Source of the DNA: Rhodocyclales bacterium
GTDB taxonomy: Bacteria; Pseudomonadota; Gammaproteobacteria; Burkholderiales; Rhodocyclaceae
DNA: 35,223 bases
Assembly: GCA_016192435.1 (NCBI GenBank)
Contig: JACPUD010000084.1
Span: 1-35,223, forward strand
Reading direction: 5' to 3'
The position numbers and the translations under genes were made by a program. This document shows, piece by piece, positions 7,704 to 18,258 of this stretch (within the stretch, counting starts at the first letter, position 1; each line of letters starts with the position of its first letter). The notes beneath the pieces were generated by a model. The model was not told the origin of the DNA, ran no database searches, and saw only the letters and a program-made list of their open reading frames with translations.

Positions 7704-9041
7704 ATGACGGATACAGAGATGACGGACAAGGCAACGACGGACGTGGCAGTCGACACCAGCAGCGCACTGGAACGGCGCATCGACATGACGGTGGCGCTGG
7801 CGGAGATCGAGAAGGATGTCGAGCAGCGCCTGAAGCAGATGTCGCGCACCGTGAAAATGGCCGGATTCCGTCCGGGCAAGGTGCCAATGAAAATGGTGGC
7901 GCAGCAGTACGGCTCCCAGGCGCGTTCGGAGGCGATCGGCGCGGCAGTGGAAAAGGCCTATGGCGAAAAGCTGCGCGAGCAGAACCTGCGTGTCGCCGGT
8001 TATCCGCGCATCGAGCCGAAGGCCGATGCCAGCCCCGGATTGCTGGGCTTCACCGCGGTGTTCGAGGTCTATCCGGAGATTGCCCTGGGCGATGTATCCG
8101 GCCAGGCGATCGAAAAGCCGCAACTGACAGTCACCGACGCCGAAGTCGACAAGACGCTCGACGTGCTGCGCAAGCAACGCGTCACCTATGTCGAGACCGA
8201 CCGCGCCGCGGCGAAAGATGATCGCCTGGTGATCGATTTCGTCGGACGCAAGAATGGCGAGGAATTTCCCGGCGGCAAAGCCACGGATTATTCCGTGATG
8301 GTAGGCGGCGGCATGATGTTGCCGGATTTCGAGGCTCAGATGGAAGGCGTCAAGGCCGGCGATACCAAAACCTTCGACGTCAGCTTCCCGGCCGACTACC
8401 AGGCTGCGGAACTCGCCGGTTCGACCGTGCAATTCGAGATGACCGTGAAAAAGGTCGAGGCCGCCCGCCTGCCTGAGATCAATGCAGAATTCGCCAAGCA
8501 GCTTGGTGTCGCCGACGGCGATATCGCCAAGATGCGGGTCGAGGTGCGCGGCAACCTGGAACGCGAAGTCAAGAAGCGCCTGCTGGCAAAGGTCAAGGAG
8601 CAGGTCATGGAGGCACTGCTCAAGGTGAATCCGATCGAGGTGCCGAAGGCCCTGGTCCAAATGGAATCGGAACAGATGGCCGAAACGGCACGTCGCGACA
8701 TGGAATCGCGCGGCATGGGGATGAAGAACATCCCGGTCGAGGCCTCCTGGTTTACCGAGCAGGCAACACGCAGGGTGAAACTCGGTCTGCTTCTTGCCGA
8801 ACTGGTCAAGGCCAAGGACCTCCACGTCAAACCCGAGCAAGTGCGTGCCATCGTCGATGAATTCGCCGAAACCTTCGAAGACCCCAAGGAAGTGGTGCGC
8901 TGGTACTATTCTCAACCACAACGGCTGGCTGAAGCCGAGGCGCTGGCGCTGGAGAACAACGTCGTGGATTGGGTGCTCGCCAACGCCAAAGTCAGCGAAG
9001 CCCCCATCGCCTTCGATGCGCTGATGGGAAATGCAGCATGA
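7704..9041 (+). CDS. tig: Trigger factor, ribosome-bound chaperone and PPIase
   Basis: A 445-residue protein with the three trigger factor parts: an N-terminal ribosome-binding domain with the signature [17 protein letters not shown] (about residues 53-69), a central FKBP-type isomerase domain (about 165-255, [16 protein letters not shown]) and the helical C-terminal substrate-binding arms. It binds nascent chains at the ribosome exit tunnel. The N-terminus carries about 20 residues ahead of the conserved ALERRIDM start. ATG 7719 is a plausible alternative with a weak GGA upstream. The stop overlaps the clpP start codon as ATGA, so tig and clpP are co-transcribed and probably coupled, the usual proteobacterial order. 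Confidence 0.97.
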   Translation: MTDTEMTDKATTDVAVDTSSALERRIDMTVALAEIEKDVEQRLKQMSRTVKMAGFRPGKVPMKMVAQQYGSQARSEAIGAAVEKAYGEKLREQNLRVAGYPRIEPKADASPGLLGFTAVFEVYPEIALGDVSGQAIEKPQLTVTDAEVDKTLDVLRKQRVTYVETDRAAAKDDRLVIDFVGRKNGEEFPGGKATDYSVMVGGGMMLPDFEAQMEGVKAGDTKTFDVSFPADYQAAELAGSTVQFEMTVKKVEAARLPEINAEFAKQLGVADGDIAKMRVEVRGNLEREVKKRLLAKVKEQVMEALLKVNPIEVPKALVQMESEQMAETARRDMESRGMGMKNIPVEASWFTEQATRRVKLGLLLAELVKAKDLHVKPEQVRAIVDEFAETFEDPKEVVRWYYSQPQRLAEAEALALENNVVDWVLANAKVSEAPIAFDALMGNAA

Positions 9042-9718
9042 TCCTGCCGGAGATGTCCATGTACGGTTCGCGACAGAATAGTGGTGCCTACGACGCACCA
9101 GCTCCCGATACCCAGGCCCTGGGCCTGGTGCCCATGGTCATCGAGACCAGCGGGCGCGGCGAACGGGCCTACGACATCTATTCGCGCCTGCTGCGCGAGC
9201 GGGTGATTTTCATGGTGGGCCCGGTCAATGACAACACGGCCAACCTGGTGGTGGCGCAGTTGCTGTTCCTCGAATCGGAAAATCCGGACAAGGACATCTT
9301 CTTCTACATCAACTCGCCGGGTGGTTCCGTCACCGCGGGCATGGCCATCTACGACACGATGCAGTTCGTCAAGCCGGCCGTGTCGACCCTGTGCATCGGC
9401 CAGGCCGCCAGCATGGGCGCATTCCTGCTTGCCGCGGGCGAAAAGGGCAAGCGTTACTGCCTGCCGAATTCACGCGTGATGATCCATCAGCCGATGGGCG
9501 GATTTCAGGGCCAGGCTTCGGACATCGAGATCCATGCCAAGGAAATCCTGTTCCTCAAGCAGAAACTCAACCAGATGCTCGCGCATCACACCGGGCAGTC
9601 GATCGAGCGCGTCGAGCGCGATACCGATCGCGACAACTTCCTTTCAGCCGAAGCGGCGGTAGAGTACGGTTTGGTCGACAAGGTACTGACCAGTCGCAAC
9701 GAAGCCGTAACGGCTTGA
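9038..9718 (+). CDS. clpP: ATP-dependent Clp protease proteolytic subunit
   Basis: A 226-residue serine protease with a complete triad: S125 in [10 protein letters not shown]150 in MIHQPMGG and D199 in DTDRDNF, with the same spacing as in E. coli ClpP. It forms the two-ring tetradecamer that degrades substrates unfolded by ClpX or ClpA. The start at 9038 overlaps the tig stop by 4 bases and has GGGAA upstream. ATG 9053 and 9059 are alternatives, since the N-terminal propeptide is short and variable. The clpX gene follows 24 bases later, so both halves of the ClpXP machine are made together. Confidence 0.97.
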   Translation: MILPEMSMYGSRQNSGAYDAPAPDTQALGLVPMVIETSGRGERAYDIYSRLLRERVIFMVGPVNDNTANLVVAQLLFLESENPDKDIFFYINSPGGSVTAGMAIYDTMQFVKPAVSTLCIGQAASMGAFLLAAGEKGKRYCLPNSRVMIHQPMGGFQGQASDIEIHAKEILFLKQKLNQMLAHHTGQSIERVERDTDRDNFLSAEAAVEYGLVDKVLTSRNEAVTA

Positions 9719-9742
9719 TCCTGCGCAGGGACGGAGACAAAG

Positions 9743-11011
9743 ATGGCGGACAAAAAATCGGGCAGCGGCGAAAAGCTGCTGTATTGCTCCTTCTGCGGCA
9801 AGAGCCAGCATGAAGTCAAGAAGCTGATCGCCGGTCCCTCCGTTTTCATCTGCGACGAGTGCATCGAGCTGTGCAACGACATCATCCGCGACGAGATCGC
9901 CGCAGAGCCGGCGGGCTCGGCCAAGCGCGAATTGCCGGCGCCGAAGGAAATCCGCGAAATGCTCGATCAGTATGTGATCGGACAGGATTCGGCGAAGAAG
10001 ATTCTCGCGGTAGCGGTCTATAACCACTACAAGCGCATCCGGCACCAGGAAAAAGGCAGCGACGGCATCGAGCTGTCGAAAAGCAACATCCTGCTGATCG
10101 GTCCCACCGGTTCGGGCAAGACCCTGCTGGCGCAGACCCTGGCGCGTACGCTGAATGTTCCTTTCGTCATGGCCGATGCGACGACCCTGACCGAGGCGGG
10201 CTATGTCGGCGAGGACGTTGAGAACATCATCCAGAAGCTGCTGCAGAAATGCGACCATGAAGTTGAAAAGGCGCAGCAAGGCATCGTCTATATCGACGAG
10301 ATCGACAAGATTTCGCGCAAGTCGGACAACCCCTCGATTACCCGCGATGTTTCCGGCGAAGGTGTGCAGCAGGCGCTGCTGAAGCTTATCGAAGGCACGG
10401 TGGCGAGCATTCCGCCGCAAGGCGGGCGCAAGCATCCGAACCAGGATTTCATCCAGATCGACACGACCAATATCCTGTTCATCTGCGGTGGCGCCTTCGA
10501 CGGCCTCGACAAGGTGATCCGCAGTCGTTCGGAAAAGGGCGGCATCGGCTTCGGCGCCGAGGTCAAAAGCCGCGACGCGAGCAATGTCGGCGAGATGCTG
10601 AAGCAGGTGGAACCCGAGGATCTGATCAAATTCGGCCTGATTCCCGAGCTGATCGGCCGTCTGCCGGTAATCGCCACCTTGCAGGAACTCGACGAAGCGG
10701 CACTGGTCGAAATATTGATTGAGCCGAAGAATGCGCTGATCAAGCAGTATCACAAGCTCTTTGCCATGGAAGGCGTCGAACTGGAAGTGCGCCCTTCGGC
10801 CTTGCAGGCCATCGCCAAGAAGGCGCTGAAGCGCAAGACCGGCGCACGGGGTCTGCGCTCCATTCTCGAAAACGTGCTGCTGGACACCATGTACGAGTTG
10901 CCGACCATGGAGAGTGTCAGCAAGGTCGTGATCGACGAGAGCACGATCGAATCCGGCGCCCAGCCGCTGATGATCTACGCCGACCAGGCCAAGGTTTCCG
11001 GCTCGAACTGA
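9743..11011 (+). CDS. clpX: ATP-dependent Clp protease ATP-binding subunit ClpX
   Basis: A 422-residue AAA+ unfoldase. The N-terminal zinc-binding domain has Cys 15, 18, 37 and 40 (CSFC and CDEC). The AAA+ core has Walker A GPTGSGKT (residues 120-127), Walker [11 protein letters not shown] and pore-loop GYVGEDVE. The C-terminal small domain contains the KTGARGLRS sensor-2 region. ClpX recognises tagged or adaptor-delivered substrates and feeds them to ClpP. Length and motifs match the family closely. It is third in the tig-clpP-clpX unit; an 86-base spacer separates it from lon, which appears to have its own heat-shock promoter. Confidence 0.98.
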   Translation: MADKKSGSGEKLLYCSFCGKSQHEVKKLIAGPSVFICDECIELCNDIIRDEIAAEPAGSAKRELPAPKEIREMLDQYVIGQDSAKKILAVAVYNHYKRIRHQEKGSDGIELSKSNILLIGPTGSGKTLLAQTLARTLNVPFVMADATTLTEAGYVGEDVENIIQKLLQKCDHEVEKAQQGIVYIDEIDKISRKSDNPSITRDVSGEGVQQALLKLIEGTVASIPPQGGRKHPNQDFIQIDTTNILFICGGAFDGLDKVIRSRSEKGGIGFGAEVKSRDASNVGEMLKQVEPEDLIKFGLIPELIGRLPVIATLQELDEAALVEILIEPKNALIKQYHKLFAMEGVELEVRPSALQAIAKKALKRKTGARGLRSILENVLLDTMYELPTMESVSKVVIDESTIESGAQPLMIYADQAKVSGSN

Positions 11012-11039
11012 TCCTGCGGCCGGGTTTGACCGTGGCCGC

Positions 11040-11067
11040 CTTGAATACCGGTCAGCCGCCCCAATGT
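11040..11067 (+). promoter_or_regulatory. Sigma-32 (heat-shock) promoter candidate for lon
   Basis: CTTGAA at 11040-11045 and CCCCAATGT from 11059, separated by 13 bases, match the RpoH consensus (CTTGAA, 13-16 bases, CCCCATNT) very well. Transcription would begin around 11073, giving a leader of about 25 bases before the lon ATG at 11098. lon is a known RpoH target in proteobacteria. The site lies in the only sizeable gap within the protease block. Confidence 0.72.
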
Positions 11068-11097
11068 GGATGGCGTGACTCATAACCGAAGGACACG

Positions 11098-13515
11098 ATG
11101 ATGTCTGGCCTACCCGCTACCCCCGTAGAGACCCAATCCCTGCCGCTGTTGCCCTTGCGCGACGTCGTGGTCTTCCCGCACATGGTGATTCCGCTGTTTG
11201 TCGGGCGCCCGAAGTCGATCAAGGCGCTGGAAACGGCAATGGAAACCGGCAAGAACATCCTTCTCGTGGCGCAGAAGTCCGCCGCGAAGGACGAGCCTGT
11301 GCCGGAGGACATGTACGAGATCGGCTGTCTCGCCAATATCCTGCAGATGCTCAAGCTGCCCGACGGCACGGTGAAAGTGCTGGTCGAAGGCGTGCAGCGC
11401 GCACGCGTATTGCGCATTGAAGACCAGCGCGCCCTGTTCGTCGCCGACGTCAGCCTGATCCCGATCGAGGAGCGCGCCGACAACGAGGTCGAAGCGATGC
11501 GCCGCACGGTGCTGGCCCAGTTCGACCAGTACGTCAAGCTCAACAAGAAGATCCCGCCCGAGGTGCTGACTTCGCTGGCCGGCATCGAAGAGGCCGGGCG
11601 CCTGGCCGACACGATCGCCGCCCATCTGCCGCTGAAGCTCGAACAGAAGCAGGAAATTCTGGAAGTGTTCGGCGTCTCTGCGCGACTGGAAAAGCTGCTC
11701 GGCCAGCTGGAAGCCGAGCTCGACATCCTGCAGGTCGAAAAGCGCATCCGTGGCCGCGTCAAGCGGCAAATGGAAAAGAGCCAGCGCGAGTACTACCTCA
11801 ACGAGCAGGTCAAGGCGATCCAGAAGGAACTCGGTGAAGGCGAAGAAGGTGCCGACATCGACGAGATGGAAAAGAAGATCAAGGCTGCCGGCATGAGCAA
11901 GGAAGCCCTGGTCAAGGTCAGTGCCGAGGTCAAGAAACTCAAGCTGATGTCGCCGATGTCGGCCGAAGCTACCGTGGTACGCAATTACATCGAAACCTTG
12001 CTGGCGCTGCCGTGGAAGAAGAAGTCGCGCATCAGCAAGGACCTTTCTGCCGCCGAGAAGATCCTCGACAAGGATCACTACGGTCTGGAGAAGGTCAAGG
12101 AACGCATCGTCGAATATCTCGCGGTGCAGCAGCGCGTCGACAAGGTCAAGGCGCCTATCCTGTGTCTGGTCGGCCCCCCCGGCGTGGGCAAGACGTCCCT
12201 CGGGCAGTCGATCGCCAAGTCCACCAATCGCAAATTCATTCGCATGGCGCTGGGCGGCGTCCGCGATGAGGCCGAGATTCGTGGTCACCGGCGCACCTAC
12301 ATCGGTTCGATGCCGGGCAAGATCCTGCAGAACATGACCAAGGTCGGGGTCAAGAATCCGCTGTTCCTGCTCGACGAAGTCGACAAGATGGGCCAGGATT
12401 TCCGCGGCGATCCGTCGTCGGCGCTGCTTGAAGTGCTCGATCCGGAGCAGAACCACACCTTCCAGGATCACTACATCGAGGTCGATTTCGACTTGTCCGA
12501 TGTCATGTTCGTCGCCACGGCGAATACCCTGAACATCCCGGCGGCGCTGCTCGATCGTCTGGAGGTGATCCGCCTTGCCGGCTATACCGAGGACGAAAAA
12601 GTCAATATCGCCCTGCGCTATCTGGTGCCGAAGCAGATGAAGGCCAATGGCATCAAGCGCGATGAACTCTCGATTACCGAGGACGCCCTGCGCGATATCG
12701 TGCGCTATTACTCGCGTGAAGCCGGGGTACGTGCCCTGGAGCGCGAGATTTCCAAGATATGCCGCAAGGTGGTCAAATCATTGGTCATGAAGGCGCGCAA
12801 GAACAAGATCGTGGTCAATGCCAAGAATCTCGACAAGTTCCTCGGCGTGCGCCGTTACAGCTTCGGCATGGCGGAAAAGGAAAACCAGGTCGGCCAGGTG
12901 ACCGGCCTGGCGTGGACCGAAGTCGGTGGCGAGTTGCTGACCATCGAAGCCGTGGCCCTGCCGGGCAAGGGCAAGACCATGACCACCGGCAAGCTGGGCG
13001 AAGTCATGCAGGAGTCGATCCAGGCCGCGCTGTCCGTGGTGCGCAAGCGCAGCCAGGCGCTCGGCATCGCCGACGACTTCTACCAGAAGAACGACATCCA
13101 CATTCACCTGCCCGAAGGGGCGACGCCGAAGGATGGTCCCAGCGCCGGCATCGCCATCTGCACCGCGCTGGTCTCGGTTCTGACGGGTATTCCGGTGCGC
13201 GCCGACGTGGCGATGACCGGCGAAATCACCCTGCGCGGCGAAGTGTTGCCGATCGGCGGCCTCAAGGAAAAGCTGCTGGCGGCGGTACGCGGCGGCATTC
13301 GCCTGGCATTGATTCCGGAGGAGAACGTCAAGGATCTGACCGAGATTCCCGACACGATCAAGAACCGGATCGAAATCCAGCCGGTGCGCTGGATCGACAA
13401 GGTGCTGGAACTCACGCTCGAGCGCGTGCCTCAGCCTTTGCCCGAGCCGGCTGCAGCGCCTGCGGTGGCGGTAGTTGCCGATGACGCTGCGGCGACCGGC
13501 GTGGTGACCCACTGA
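11098..13515 (+). CDS. lon: ATP-dependent protease Lon
   Basis: An 805-residue LonA protease. The N-terminal substrate-binding LON domain ([13 protein letters not shown]) is followed by a coiled-coil region ([16 protein letters not shown]), the AAA+ domain with Walker [10 protein letters not shown] (about 359-367) and Walker [11 protein letters not shown], and the C-terminal protease domain. The catalytic dyad is S682 in DGPSAGIA and K725 in LKEKLLAA, 43 residues apart as in E. coli. It degrades misfolded and regulatory proteins in the cytoplasm. ATG codons at 11098 and 11101 are both possible. hupB, which often follows lon, is absent; a hairpin and tRNA-Val come next. Confidence 0.98.
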   Translation: MMSGLPATPVETQSLPLLPLRDVVVFPHMVIPLFVGRPKSIKALETAMETGKNILLVAQKSAAKDEPVPEDMYEIGCLANILQMLKLPDGTVKVLVEGVQRARVLRIEDQRALFVADVSLIPIEERADNEVEAMRRTVLAQFDQYVKLNKKIPPEVLTSLAGIEEAGRLADTIAAHLPLKLEQKQEILEVFGVSARLEKLLGQLEAELDILQVEKRIRGRVKRQMEKSQREYYLNEQVKAIQKELGEGEEGADIDEMEKKIKAAGMSKEALVKVSAEVKKLKLMSPMSAEATVVRNYIETLLALPWKKKSRISKDLSAAEKILDKDHYGLEKVKERIVEYLAVQQRVDKVKAPILCLVGPPGVGKTSLGQSIAKSTNRKFIRMALGGVRDEAEIRGHRRTYIGSMPGKILQNMTKVGVKNPLFLLDEVDKMGQDFRGDPSSALLEVLDPEQNHTFQDHYIEVDFDLSDVMFVATANTLNIPAALLDRLEVIRLAGYTEDEKVNIALRYLVPKQMKANGIKRDELSITEDALRDIVRYYSREAGVRALEREISKICRKVVKSLVMKARKNKIVVNAKNLDKFLGVRRYSFGMAEKENQVGQVTGLAWTEVGGELLTIEAVALPGKGKTMTTGKLGEVMQESIQAALSVVRKRSQALGIADDFYQKNDIHIHLPEGATPKDGPSAGIAICTALVSVLTGIPVRADVAMTGEITLRGEVLPIGGLKEKLLAAVRGGIRLALIPEENVKDLTEIPDTIKNRIEIQPVRWIDKVLELTLERVPQPLPEPAAAPAVAVVADDAAATGVVTH

Positions 13516-13538
13516 GCGATTGTGAACTGATAGAATTG

Positions 13539-13568
13539 CGGTCGCTTGCCCACTCTGGGCAGCGACCG
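13539..13568 (+). terminator. Hairpin between lon and tRNA-Val
   Basis: A near-perfect inverted repeat: CGGTCGCT then GCCCA (13539-13552, one bulged T), loop CTC, then TGGGCAGCGACCG (13556-13568). It starts 24 bases after the lon stop and ends 6 bases before the tRNA-Val gene. Only two T follow, so it is not a classical intrinsic terminator. It could end lon transcription, stabilise the 3' end, or be a processing structure ahead of the tRNA. Confidence 0.5.
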
Positions 13569-13574
13569 TTCAGC

Positions 13575-13650
13575 GGGTGCTTAGCTCAGTTGGTAGAGCG
13601 TCTGCCTTACACGCAGAATGTCGGCGGTTCGACCCCGTCAGCACCCACCA
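13575..13650 (+). tRNA. tRNA-Val (anticodon TAC)
   Basis: A 76-base gene with encoded CCA. The acceptor pair is GGGTGCT/AGCACCC with discriminator A, the D-arm contains AGTTGGTAGAGC, the anticodon arm is TCTGC-CTTACAC-GCAGA (TAC, codons GUN) and the T-arm contains GGTTCGACCCC. It is sandwiched between lon and ppiD with inverted repeats on both sides. Confidence 0.97.
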
Positions 13651-13654
13651 CCGA

Positions 13655-13682
13655 ACAAAGGCGAACAGTAGTTCGCCTTTGT
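13655..13682 (+). terminator. Hairpin after tRNA-Val
   Basis: A perfect 11-bp stem, ACAAAGGCGAA (13655-13665) and TTCGCCTTTGT (13672-13682), with a 6-base loop, 4 bases after the tRNA-Val CCA end. The right arm holds a T run but no long T tail follows. It is probably a tRNA 3' terminator or processing element. ppiD begins 21 bases later, so read-through or a promoter inside this region must serve ppiD. Confidence 0.55.
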
Positions 13683-13703
13683 CGCATCTAGGGTTTTCAG
13701 CGC

Positions 13704-15605
13704 ATGCTCGATTTCGTTCGCAACAACAAGAAAATCACCCAGGGCTTCCTTGCACTCATCACGCTTCCCTTCGCCTTCTGGGGCGTTGATTCCTACGTCC
13801 GCAACGCTGGCGTCGACGCCAACATCGCCAGCGTCGGCGGGCGCAAGATCACGCAACAGGAATTGCAGACGGCGATGCGCGAACAGCAGGACCGGATGCG
13901 CTCCCAGCTGGGTACCAAAATCGATCCGGCGCTGTTCGAAACGCCGCAGATGCGTCGCGCCGTGCTCGATTCGCTGATCACCCAGCGCTTGCTGGCCGAG
14001 CAGGCCAGGACCGCGCGGCTGACAGTGGGCGACGACCAGTTGGTGCAGTTCATTGCCGGCGTTCCCTCCTTGCAGGAAAACGGCAAATTCTCGAACGAGC
14101 GCTATGAGGCGCTGGTCGCCGCCCAGGGCATGAGCAAGGAAATGTTCGAAGCCCGTCTGCGCCAGGACATGGCCATGCAGCAGTTGATGCTGCCGGTGAC
14201 CGAAGCCGGCATCACCGGCCGGGCCGCGGCCGGGCGCTGGTTGGCCACCCAGTTGGAGCGGCGCGAGGTCGGTGAACTGCTGCTGCTGCCGGAAGCCTAC
14301 AGCAGCCAGGTCAAGCTGGCCCCCGATGCGGTGCAGAAGCACTACGAGGCAAACCGCAAGCAGTTCGAGTTGCCGGAGCAGGTGCGCGCAGAGTTCCTGA
14401 CCCTGAGCCAGGATGCGCTGACGGCGCAGGCTGTCGTCGGCGAAGAGGAAGTCAAGGCCTACTATCAATCGCATGCCGATCGCTACAAGGCCGCCGAAAC
14501 GCGACGCGCCAGCCATATCCTGATTGCCGCAGGCAAGGACGCGCCGGACGCCGAAGTCAAGGCAGCCAAGGCCAAGGCCGATGAGTTGTTGGCGCAGTTG
14601 CGCAAAACACCAGGCGATTTTGCCAAGCTGGCCAAGCAGAGTTCGCAGGACCCCGGATCTGCCGCCAAGGGCGGCGACCTCGACTGGTTCGGGCGCGGCG
14701 CGATGGTCAAGGCGTTCGAGGACACCGCCTTCAGCCTCAAGGAAGGCCAGACCTCGGAGGTCGTGCGTTCGGATTTCGGTTATCACATCATTCGCGTCAC
14801 CGGGGTGCGTCCCGAGCGCGTCAAGCCGCTGGAAGAAGTCAGGGCGGAAATCCTCGCCGAACTCAAGCGCGAAGCAGGAATGAAGAAGTATGCCGAGGCC
14901 GCGGAAGCATTTGGCAACATGGTCTATGAGCAGGCCGACAGTCTCAAGCCGGCTGCCGAAAAATGGAATCTGGAAATCCGCCAGACGCCGTGGCTGGCCA
15001 GGGGCGGCAAATTGCCGGCACCCTTCGACAATGCCAAGCTCGCCGCAGCCTTGTTCAGCGACGACGGGTTGAAGAACAAACGCAACACCGAGGCGGTCGA
15101 AATCGCGTCGGGTACGCTGGTGTCGGCACGGGTGCTGGAGCACAAGCCGGCCGCCCTGCAGCCGCTGGATGCGGTGAAGGGCGAGATCGAAAAGCGGCTG
15201 ATCGGCGAGGAAGCGGCAAAACTGGCGATCAAGGATGGCGAGGAAAAGCTGTCCCGGCTGGCCAAGGGCGAGGCCGTGGACCTGAAATGGTCGCCTGCTC
15301 GCAGCGTAAGCCGCACCGCGGCGCCAGGCCTGCCGGCCGATTCCGTGCGCGCCGTGTTCAAGGCCGATGCCGGGAAATTGCCGGCCCACACCGGCGTGGC
15401 TTTCCCCGGCAAGGGCTATGCGCTGTATCGCATCACGGCGGTCAAGTCAGGCGAAGGCGGCACGGATGATCCGGGCGCGCGAGCACTGGCTCAACAATAT
15501 GCACGCTTCGTCGCCGAGGAAGAGTTCGCCGCCTGGATGTCGACCCTGAAGGAAAAACATCCGGTGGAGATCAACAAGGCCGCACTGGAGAGCAAGGACC
15601 GTTGA
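13704..15605 (+). CDS. ppiD: Membrane-anchored periplasmic folding factor PpiD (SurA_N/parvulin)
   Basis: A 633-residue protein. A short cytoplasmic N-terminus is followed by one membrane helix (about residues 13-30, [14 protein letters not shown]), a SurA-like chaperone region ([17 protein letters not shown]), and a parvulin domain at about 262-360 ([39 protein letters not shown]), with a long helical C-terminal part. This is the PpiD layout: an inner-membrane chaperone at the SecYEG exit that helps outer-membrane and periplasmic proteins fold. Its place after lon matches E. coli, except that hupB is missing and tRNA-Val stands there instead. A strong terminator follows. Confidence 0.94.
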   Translation: MLDFVRNNKKITQGFLALITLPFAFWGVDSYVRNAGVDANIASVGGRKITQQELQTAMREQQDRMRSQLGTKIDPALFETPQMRRAVLDSLITQRLLAEQARTARLTVGDDQLVQFIAGVPSLQENGKFSNERYEALVAAQGMSKEMFEARLRQDMAMQQLMLPVTEAGITGRAAAGRWLATQLERREVGELLLLPEAYSSQVKLAPDAVQKHYEANRKQFELPEQVRAEFLTLSQDALTAQAVVGEEEVKAYYQSHADRYKAAETRRASHILIAAGKDAPDAEVKAAKAKADELLAQLRKTPGDFAKLAKQSSQDPGSAAKGGDLDWFGRGAMVKAFEDTAFSLKEGQTSEVVRSDFGYHIIRVTGVRPERVKPLEEVRAEILAELKREAGMKKYAEAAEAFGNMVYEQADSLKPAAEKWNLEIRQTPWLARGGKLPAPFDNAKLAAALFSDDGLKNKRNTEAVEIASGTLVSARVLEHKPAALQPLDAVKGEIEKRLIGEEAAKLAIKDGEEKLSRLAKGEAVDLKWSPARSVSRTAAPGLPADSVRAVFKADAGKLPAHTGVAFPGKGYALYRITAVKSGEGGTDDPGARALAQQYARFVAEEEFAAWMSTLKEKHPVEINKAALESKDR

Positions 15606-15633
15606 TTCGGCATACGCCGAATAAGTGCATCAG

Positions 15634-15665
15634 GCAAAGCCCCGCATCGCGGGGCTTTGCTTTTT
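15634..15665 (+). terminator. Rho-independent terminator after ppiD
   Basis: A perfect 12-bp GC-rich stem (15634-15645 with 15649-15660), loop ATC, and an immediate run of five T (15661-15665). It lies 28 bases beyond the ppiD stop and closes the protease/chaperone block. Confidence 0.93.
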
Positions 15666-15797
15666 GGCGAAGGACAAGTTGGGTCGCCTGCAGGGTAGGA
15701 TCGTCAAAGCAGCAAGGGAGCTGTTTGGGTCTGCCGTATGCCGGTGATCGATGCTCGCCTGGCACAATTGAAGCGCTCGGAGCAAGAAAGGGCCGCA

Positions 15798-17399
15798 ATG
15801 GCAAATAGTCTGGAACTGGCATTTTCGGTAAGCGGGGATCGTTTGGTGGCAACGATCCCACCCGCGTCGGGGCGAATGCGACTCGACGCGGACGGGGTGC
15901 GCCGCATGGTCGGCGAGGTCGGTTGCGGCGATTGGCTCGTGTTGGAAGATGCCGTCGCAGCGCTGGTGGAGCATTACAACTCGTGTGATGACGAACTGGA
16001 AGTTGCGGTGGCCGAACGTCGTGACGCCAGCTTTTCCGTGGAAGTTTCCGTCGACTCGATGGCCGCCTGGGTAAATTGGGTTCCGGCCCATGGCGGCAAG
16101 AGCGTGACGGCTGACGAAGTTTTCGCAGCCCTGGCCGCGGGCGGGGTCAGCTACGGCATCGACCAAGCGGCAGTGACGGATCTGTGCAGCAAGAGTCTGC
16201 CTGAGCGTGTCGTGGTCGCAACTGGTCTGGCGCCGGAGAACGGGCGCGATACGATTTTTGAATTGCTGGTTGCGGACAGCCGCGATCGGGTCCCGCACGT
16301 GAACGAAAAAGGCCTGATGGATTTTCGCGACCTCGGGGCGATTCCCCTGGTGGTGGCGGATCAAGCCCTGATGCGAAGAATTCCGCCGACTGACGGAAAG
16401 CCCGGACGCACTATTCGCGGCGAAGTGATCGATCCGTTGCCGGGACGCAATGAAGGTTTTGCCGAGCATCTGGTCGGCGCTTATGTCGCGCAGGACGATC
16501 CGGATCTTCTGCTGGCGGTGTTCAATGGTCAGCCGGTTCGTTGTGCCCGCGGCGTGACGGTCGAACAGGTCTTGAAAGTGCGCAATGTGAATCTCGCTTC
16601 GGGCAACATCAATTTTGACGGTACCGTGCATGTCGATGGTGAAGTGATGCCAGGCATGAAAGTGAGCGCGACCGGCGACATCACCGTTAGCGGACTGGTC
16701 GATGGCGGCGAACTTGACGCGGGCGGCGACGTTGTCATTGGTGGCGGCATCATCGCGCAGGCCAAGGTGCGGGCTGCGGGTTCAGTAGCGGCGCGCTTCG
16801 CCGAGAACGCGCACATTTACGCAGGCACGACCATTGTCATCAGCGATTCAGCCCTGCAAAGCGACCTGCAGGCGATGAATCAGATTGTCATCGGTGCCAA
16901 ATCGCCACAGCGCGGGCGACTGACAGGTGGCTCGACGAGGGCAATGCTGCTGATCCAGGTGCCGATCTTGGGCGCGCCGACGGGCGGCGTGACGGGCGTC
17001 CACCTCGGCGTCAATCCGGTTCTCGAAGCCAGGTATCAGGATTTGCTGCATCAGATAGAAAAACAGAAGGCGGACGAGGCTAAGCTCGAACAGATCATCA
17101 AGCATCTAAGCAAGCAGGGTGACCATAGCGGCACACTGGAACGCGTCAAAGCCACCTGGCAACAAACAGTTCAGGCATGGGGCCGACTGTTGGCGGAAAA
17201 GGAACTGCTGGAAGCGCAACTGACCTTGATCGCGGGCGCCCGCCTGGTGGTGGGCGTCGCCTTATCGGGGGCCGTCGACCTGAGTTTTGGCAAGAAGTCC
17301 CTGCGTTTGCGGCGCAGCTTCGACGCCGGCACCATCTCCGTGGATGACGACAGAATCGTGTTTACGGACCCGGGCGGCAACGTGACCGCCGCGGCTTAG
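15798..17399 (+). CDS. FapA/DUF342 family protein
   Basis: A 533-residue protein of the FapA (DUF342) family. The central and C-terminal region shows the glycine-rich beta-helix typical of the family (INFDGTVHVDGEV, KVSATGDITVSGLVDGG, then a GGGIIAQAKV repeat). A coiled-coil follows (LLHQIEKQKADEAKLEQIIK) and then a short terminal beta domain. DUF342 proteins are polymer-forming and include the Vibrio flagellar assembly protein FapA, but no flagellar genes are near here, so its role is uncertain. ATG 15798 is preferred because AGAAAGGG lies just upstream. An in-frame ATG at 15738 adds 20 residues without a ribosome site. It abuts fabI, with convergent stops and no gap. Confidence 0.85.
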   Translation: MANSLELAFSVSGDRLVATIPPASGRMRLDADGVRRMVGEVGCGDWLVLEDAVAALVEHYNSCDDELEVAVAERRDASFSVEVSVDSMAAWVNWVPAHGGKSVTADEVFAALAAGGVSYGIDQAAVTDLCSKSLPERVVVATGLAPENGRDTIFELLVADSRDRVPHVNEKGLMDFRDLGAIPLVVADQALMRRIPPTDGKPGRTIRGEVIDPLPGRNEGFAEHLVGAYVAQDDPDLLLAVFNGQPVRCARGVTVEQVLKVRNVNLASGNINFDGTVHVDGEVMPGMKVSATGDITVSGLVDGGELDAGGDVVIGGGIIAQAKVRAAGSVAARFAENAHIYAGTTIVISDSALQSDLQAMNQIVIGAKSPQRGRLTGGSTRAMLLIQVPILGAPTGGVTGVHLGVNPVLEARYQDLLHQIEKQKADEAKLEQIIKHLSKQGDHSGTLERVKATWQQTVQAWGRLLAEKELLEAQLTLIAGARLVVGVALSGAVDLSFGKKSLRLRRSFDAGTISVDDDRIVFTDPGGNVTAAA

Positions 17400-18200
17400 C
17401 TAGCCCGGCAGCGGGTCCGCGTTGCCCATCGCCGTGGTGTGCGTGCCGCCGTCGACGTAGAGGATTTCGCCGGTGATGCCGCTGGCGAGGTCGGAGAGCA
17501 GAAAGGCGGCCGCGTTGCCGACTTCCTCGATCGTGACATTGCGCCGCAGCGGCGCGTGGTGCGCGTTGTAGGCCAGCAGCTTGCCGAAATTGCCGATGCC
17601 CGAGGCGGCCAGGGTCTTGATCGGGCCGGCGGACAGTGCATTGGCGCGAATGCCTTGCGGGCCGAGGCAGAAGGCCAGGTAGCGTGTGGCGGCTTCGAGG
17701 CTGGCCTTGGCCAGGCCCATGGTGTTGTAGTTGGGCATGGTGCGCACGGCGCCGAGGTAGGTCAGCGCCAGCAGGGAGGGATTCTTGCCCTTCAGCAGCA
17801 GCGGCCGCGCGGCCTTTGCCAGTGCGGGATAGCTGTAGGAGGAGACGTCGTGGGCGATGCGGAAAGACTCGCGCGAAATGCCTTCCAGGAAATCGCCCTC
17901 GATCGCTTCGTTCGGGGCGAAGGCGATCGAATGCACCAGGCCGTCCAGGCCGTCCCAGTGCTTGGCAAGTTCGGCGAAGACGGCGTCGATCTGCGCGTCA
18001 TCGGCGACGTCGCAGGGAAATATGGCCTGGGAGCCGAACTCGTCGGCGAACTTGGCCATGCGATCGCGGACGCGTTCGTTCTGGTAGGTGAAGGCCAGAT
18101 CGGCGCCTTCGCGGTGGCAGGCCTTGGCGATGCCGTAAGCGATCGACCGGTTGGAGATCAGACCGGTGATCAGAATGCGTTTGCCAGCGAGAAATCCCAT
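17400..18200 (-). CDS. fabI: Enoyl-[acyl-carrier-protein] reductase (NADH)
   Basis: A 266-residue short-chain dehydrogenase-like reductase. It matches FabI along its whole length: the N-terminal nucleotide loop [13 protein letters not shown], the catalytic Tyr and Lys in [12 protein letters not shown] (Tyr-x6-Lys), and the substrate-loop segment [12 protein letters not shown]. It performs the last reduction in each cycle of type II fatty acid synthesis in the cytoplasm and is the target class of triclosan and isoniazid-like inhibitors. The start at 18200 has AAGGAA five bases upstream and a consensus TATAAT further up. Its stop directly abuts that of the FapA-like gene. Confidence 0.97.
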   Translation of the reverse strand: MGFLAGKRILITGLISNRSIAYGIAKACHREGADLAFTYQNERVRDRMAKFADEFGSQAIFPCDVADDAQIDAVFAELAKHWDGLDGLVHSIAFAPNEAIEGDFLEGISRESFRIAHDVSSYSYPALAKAARPLLLKGKNPSLLALTYLGAVRTMPNYNTMGLAKASLEAATRYLAFCLGPQGIRANALSAGPIKTLAASGIGNFGKLLAYNAHHAPLRRNVTIEEVGNAAAFLLSDLASGITGEILYVDGGTHTTAMGNADPLPG

Positions 18201-18205
18201 CGCAT

Positions 18206-18235
18206 TTCCTTGGTTGAATCGGACGGCGGATTATA
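18206..18235 (-). promoter_or_regulatory. fabI promoter -10 and ribosome-binding site
   Basis: On the minus strand a consensus -10 TATAAT (18230-18235) is followed by the ribosome site AAGGAA (18206-18211), 5 bases before the fabI ATG. No good -35 is visible. The predicted leader is about 20 bases. On the plus strand the same 58-base gap holds TTGGTT (18210-18215), 16 bases, TATAGC (18232-18237), a possible promoter for the divergent lipoprotein gene. Confidence 0.55.
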
Positions 18236-18258
18236 GCGGATCAGCTAAACTCGCCGTC

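Noticed and set aside
7689..9098. Minus-strand open frame of 469 codons
   Set aside because: Antisense of tig with typical His-rich shadow composition.
9644..11083. Minus-strand open frame of 479 codons
   Set aside because: Antisense of clpX; no motif of its own.
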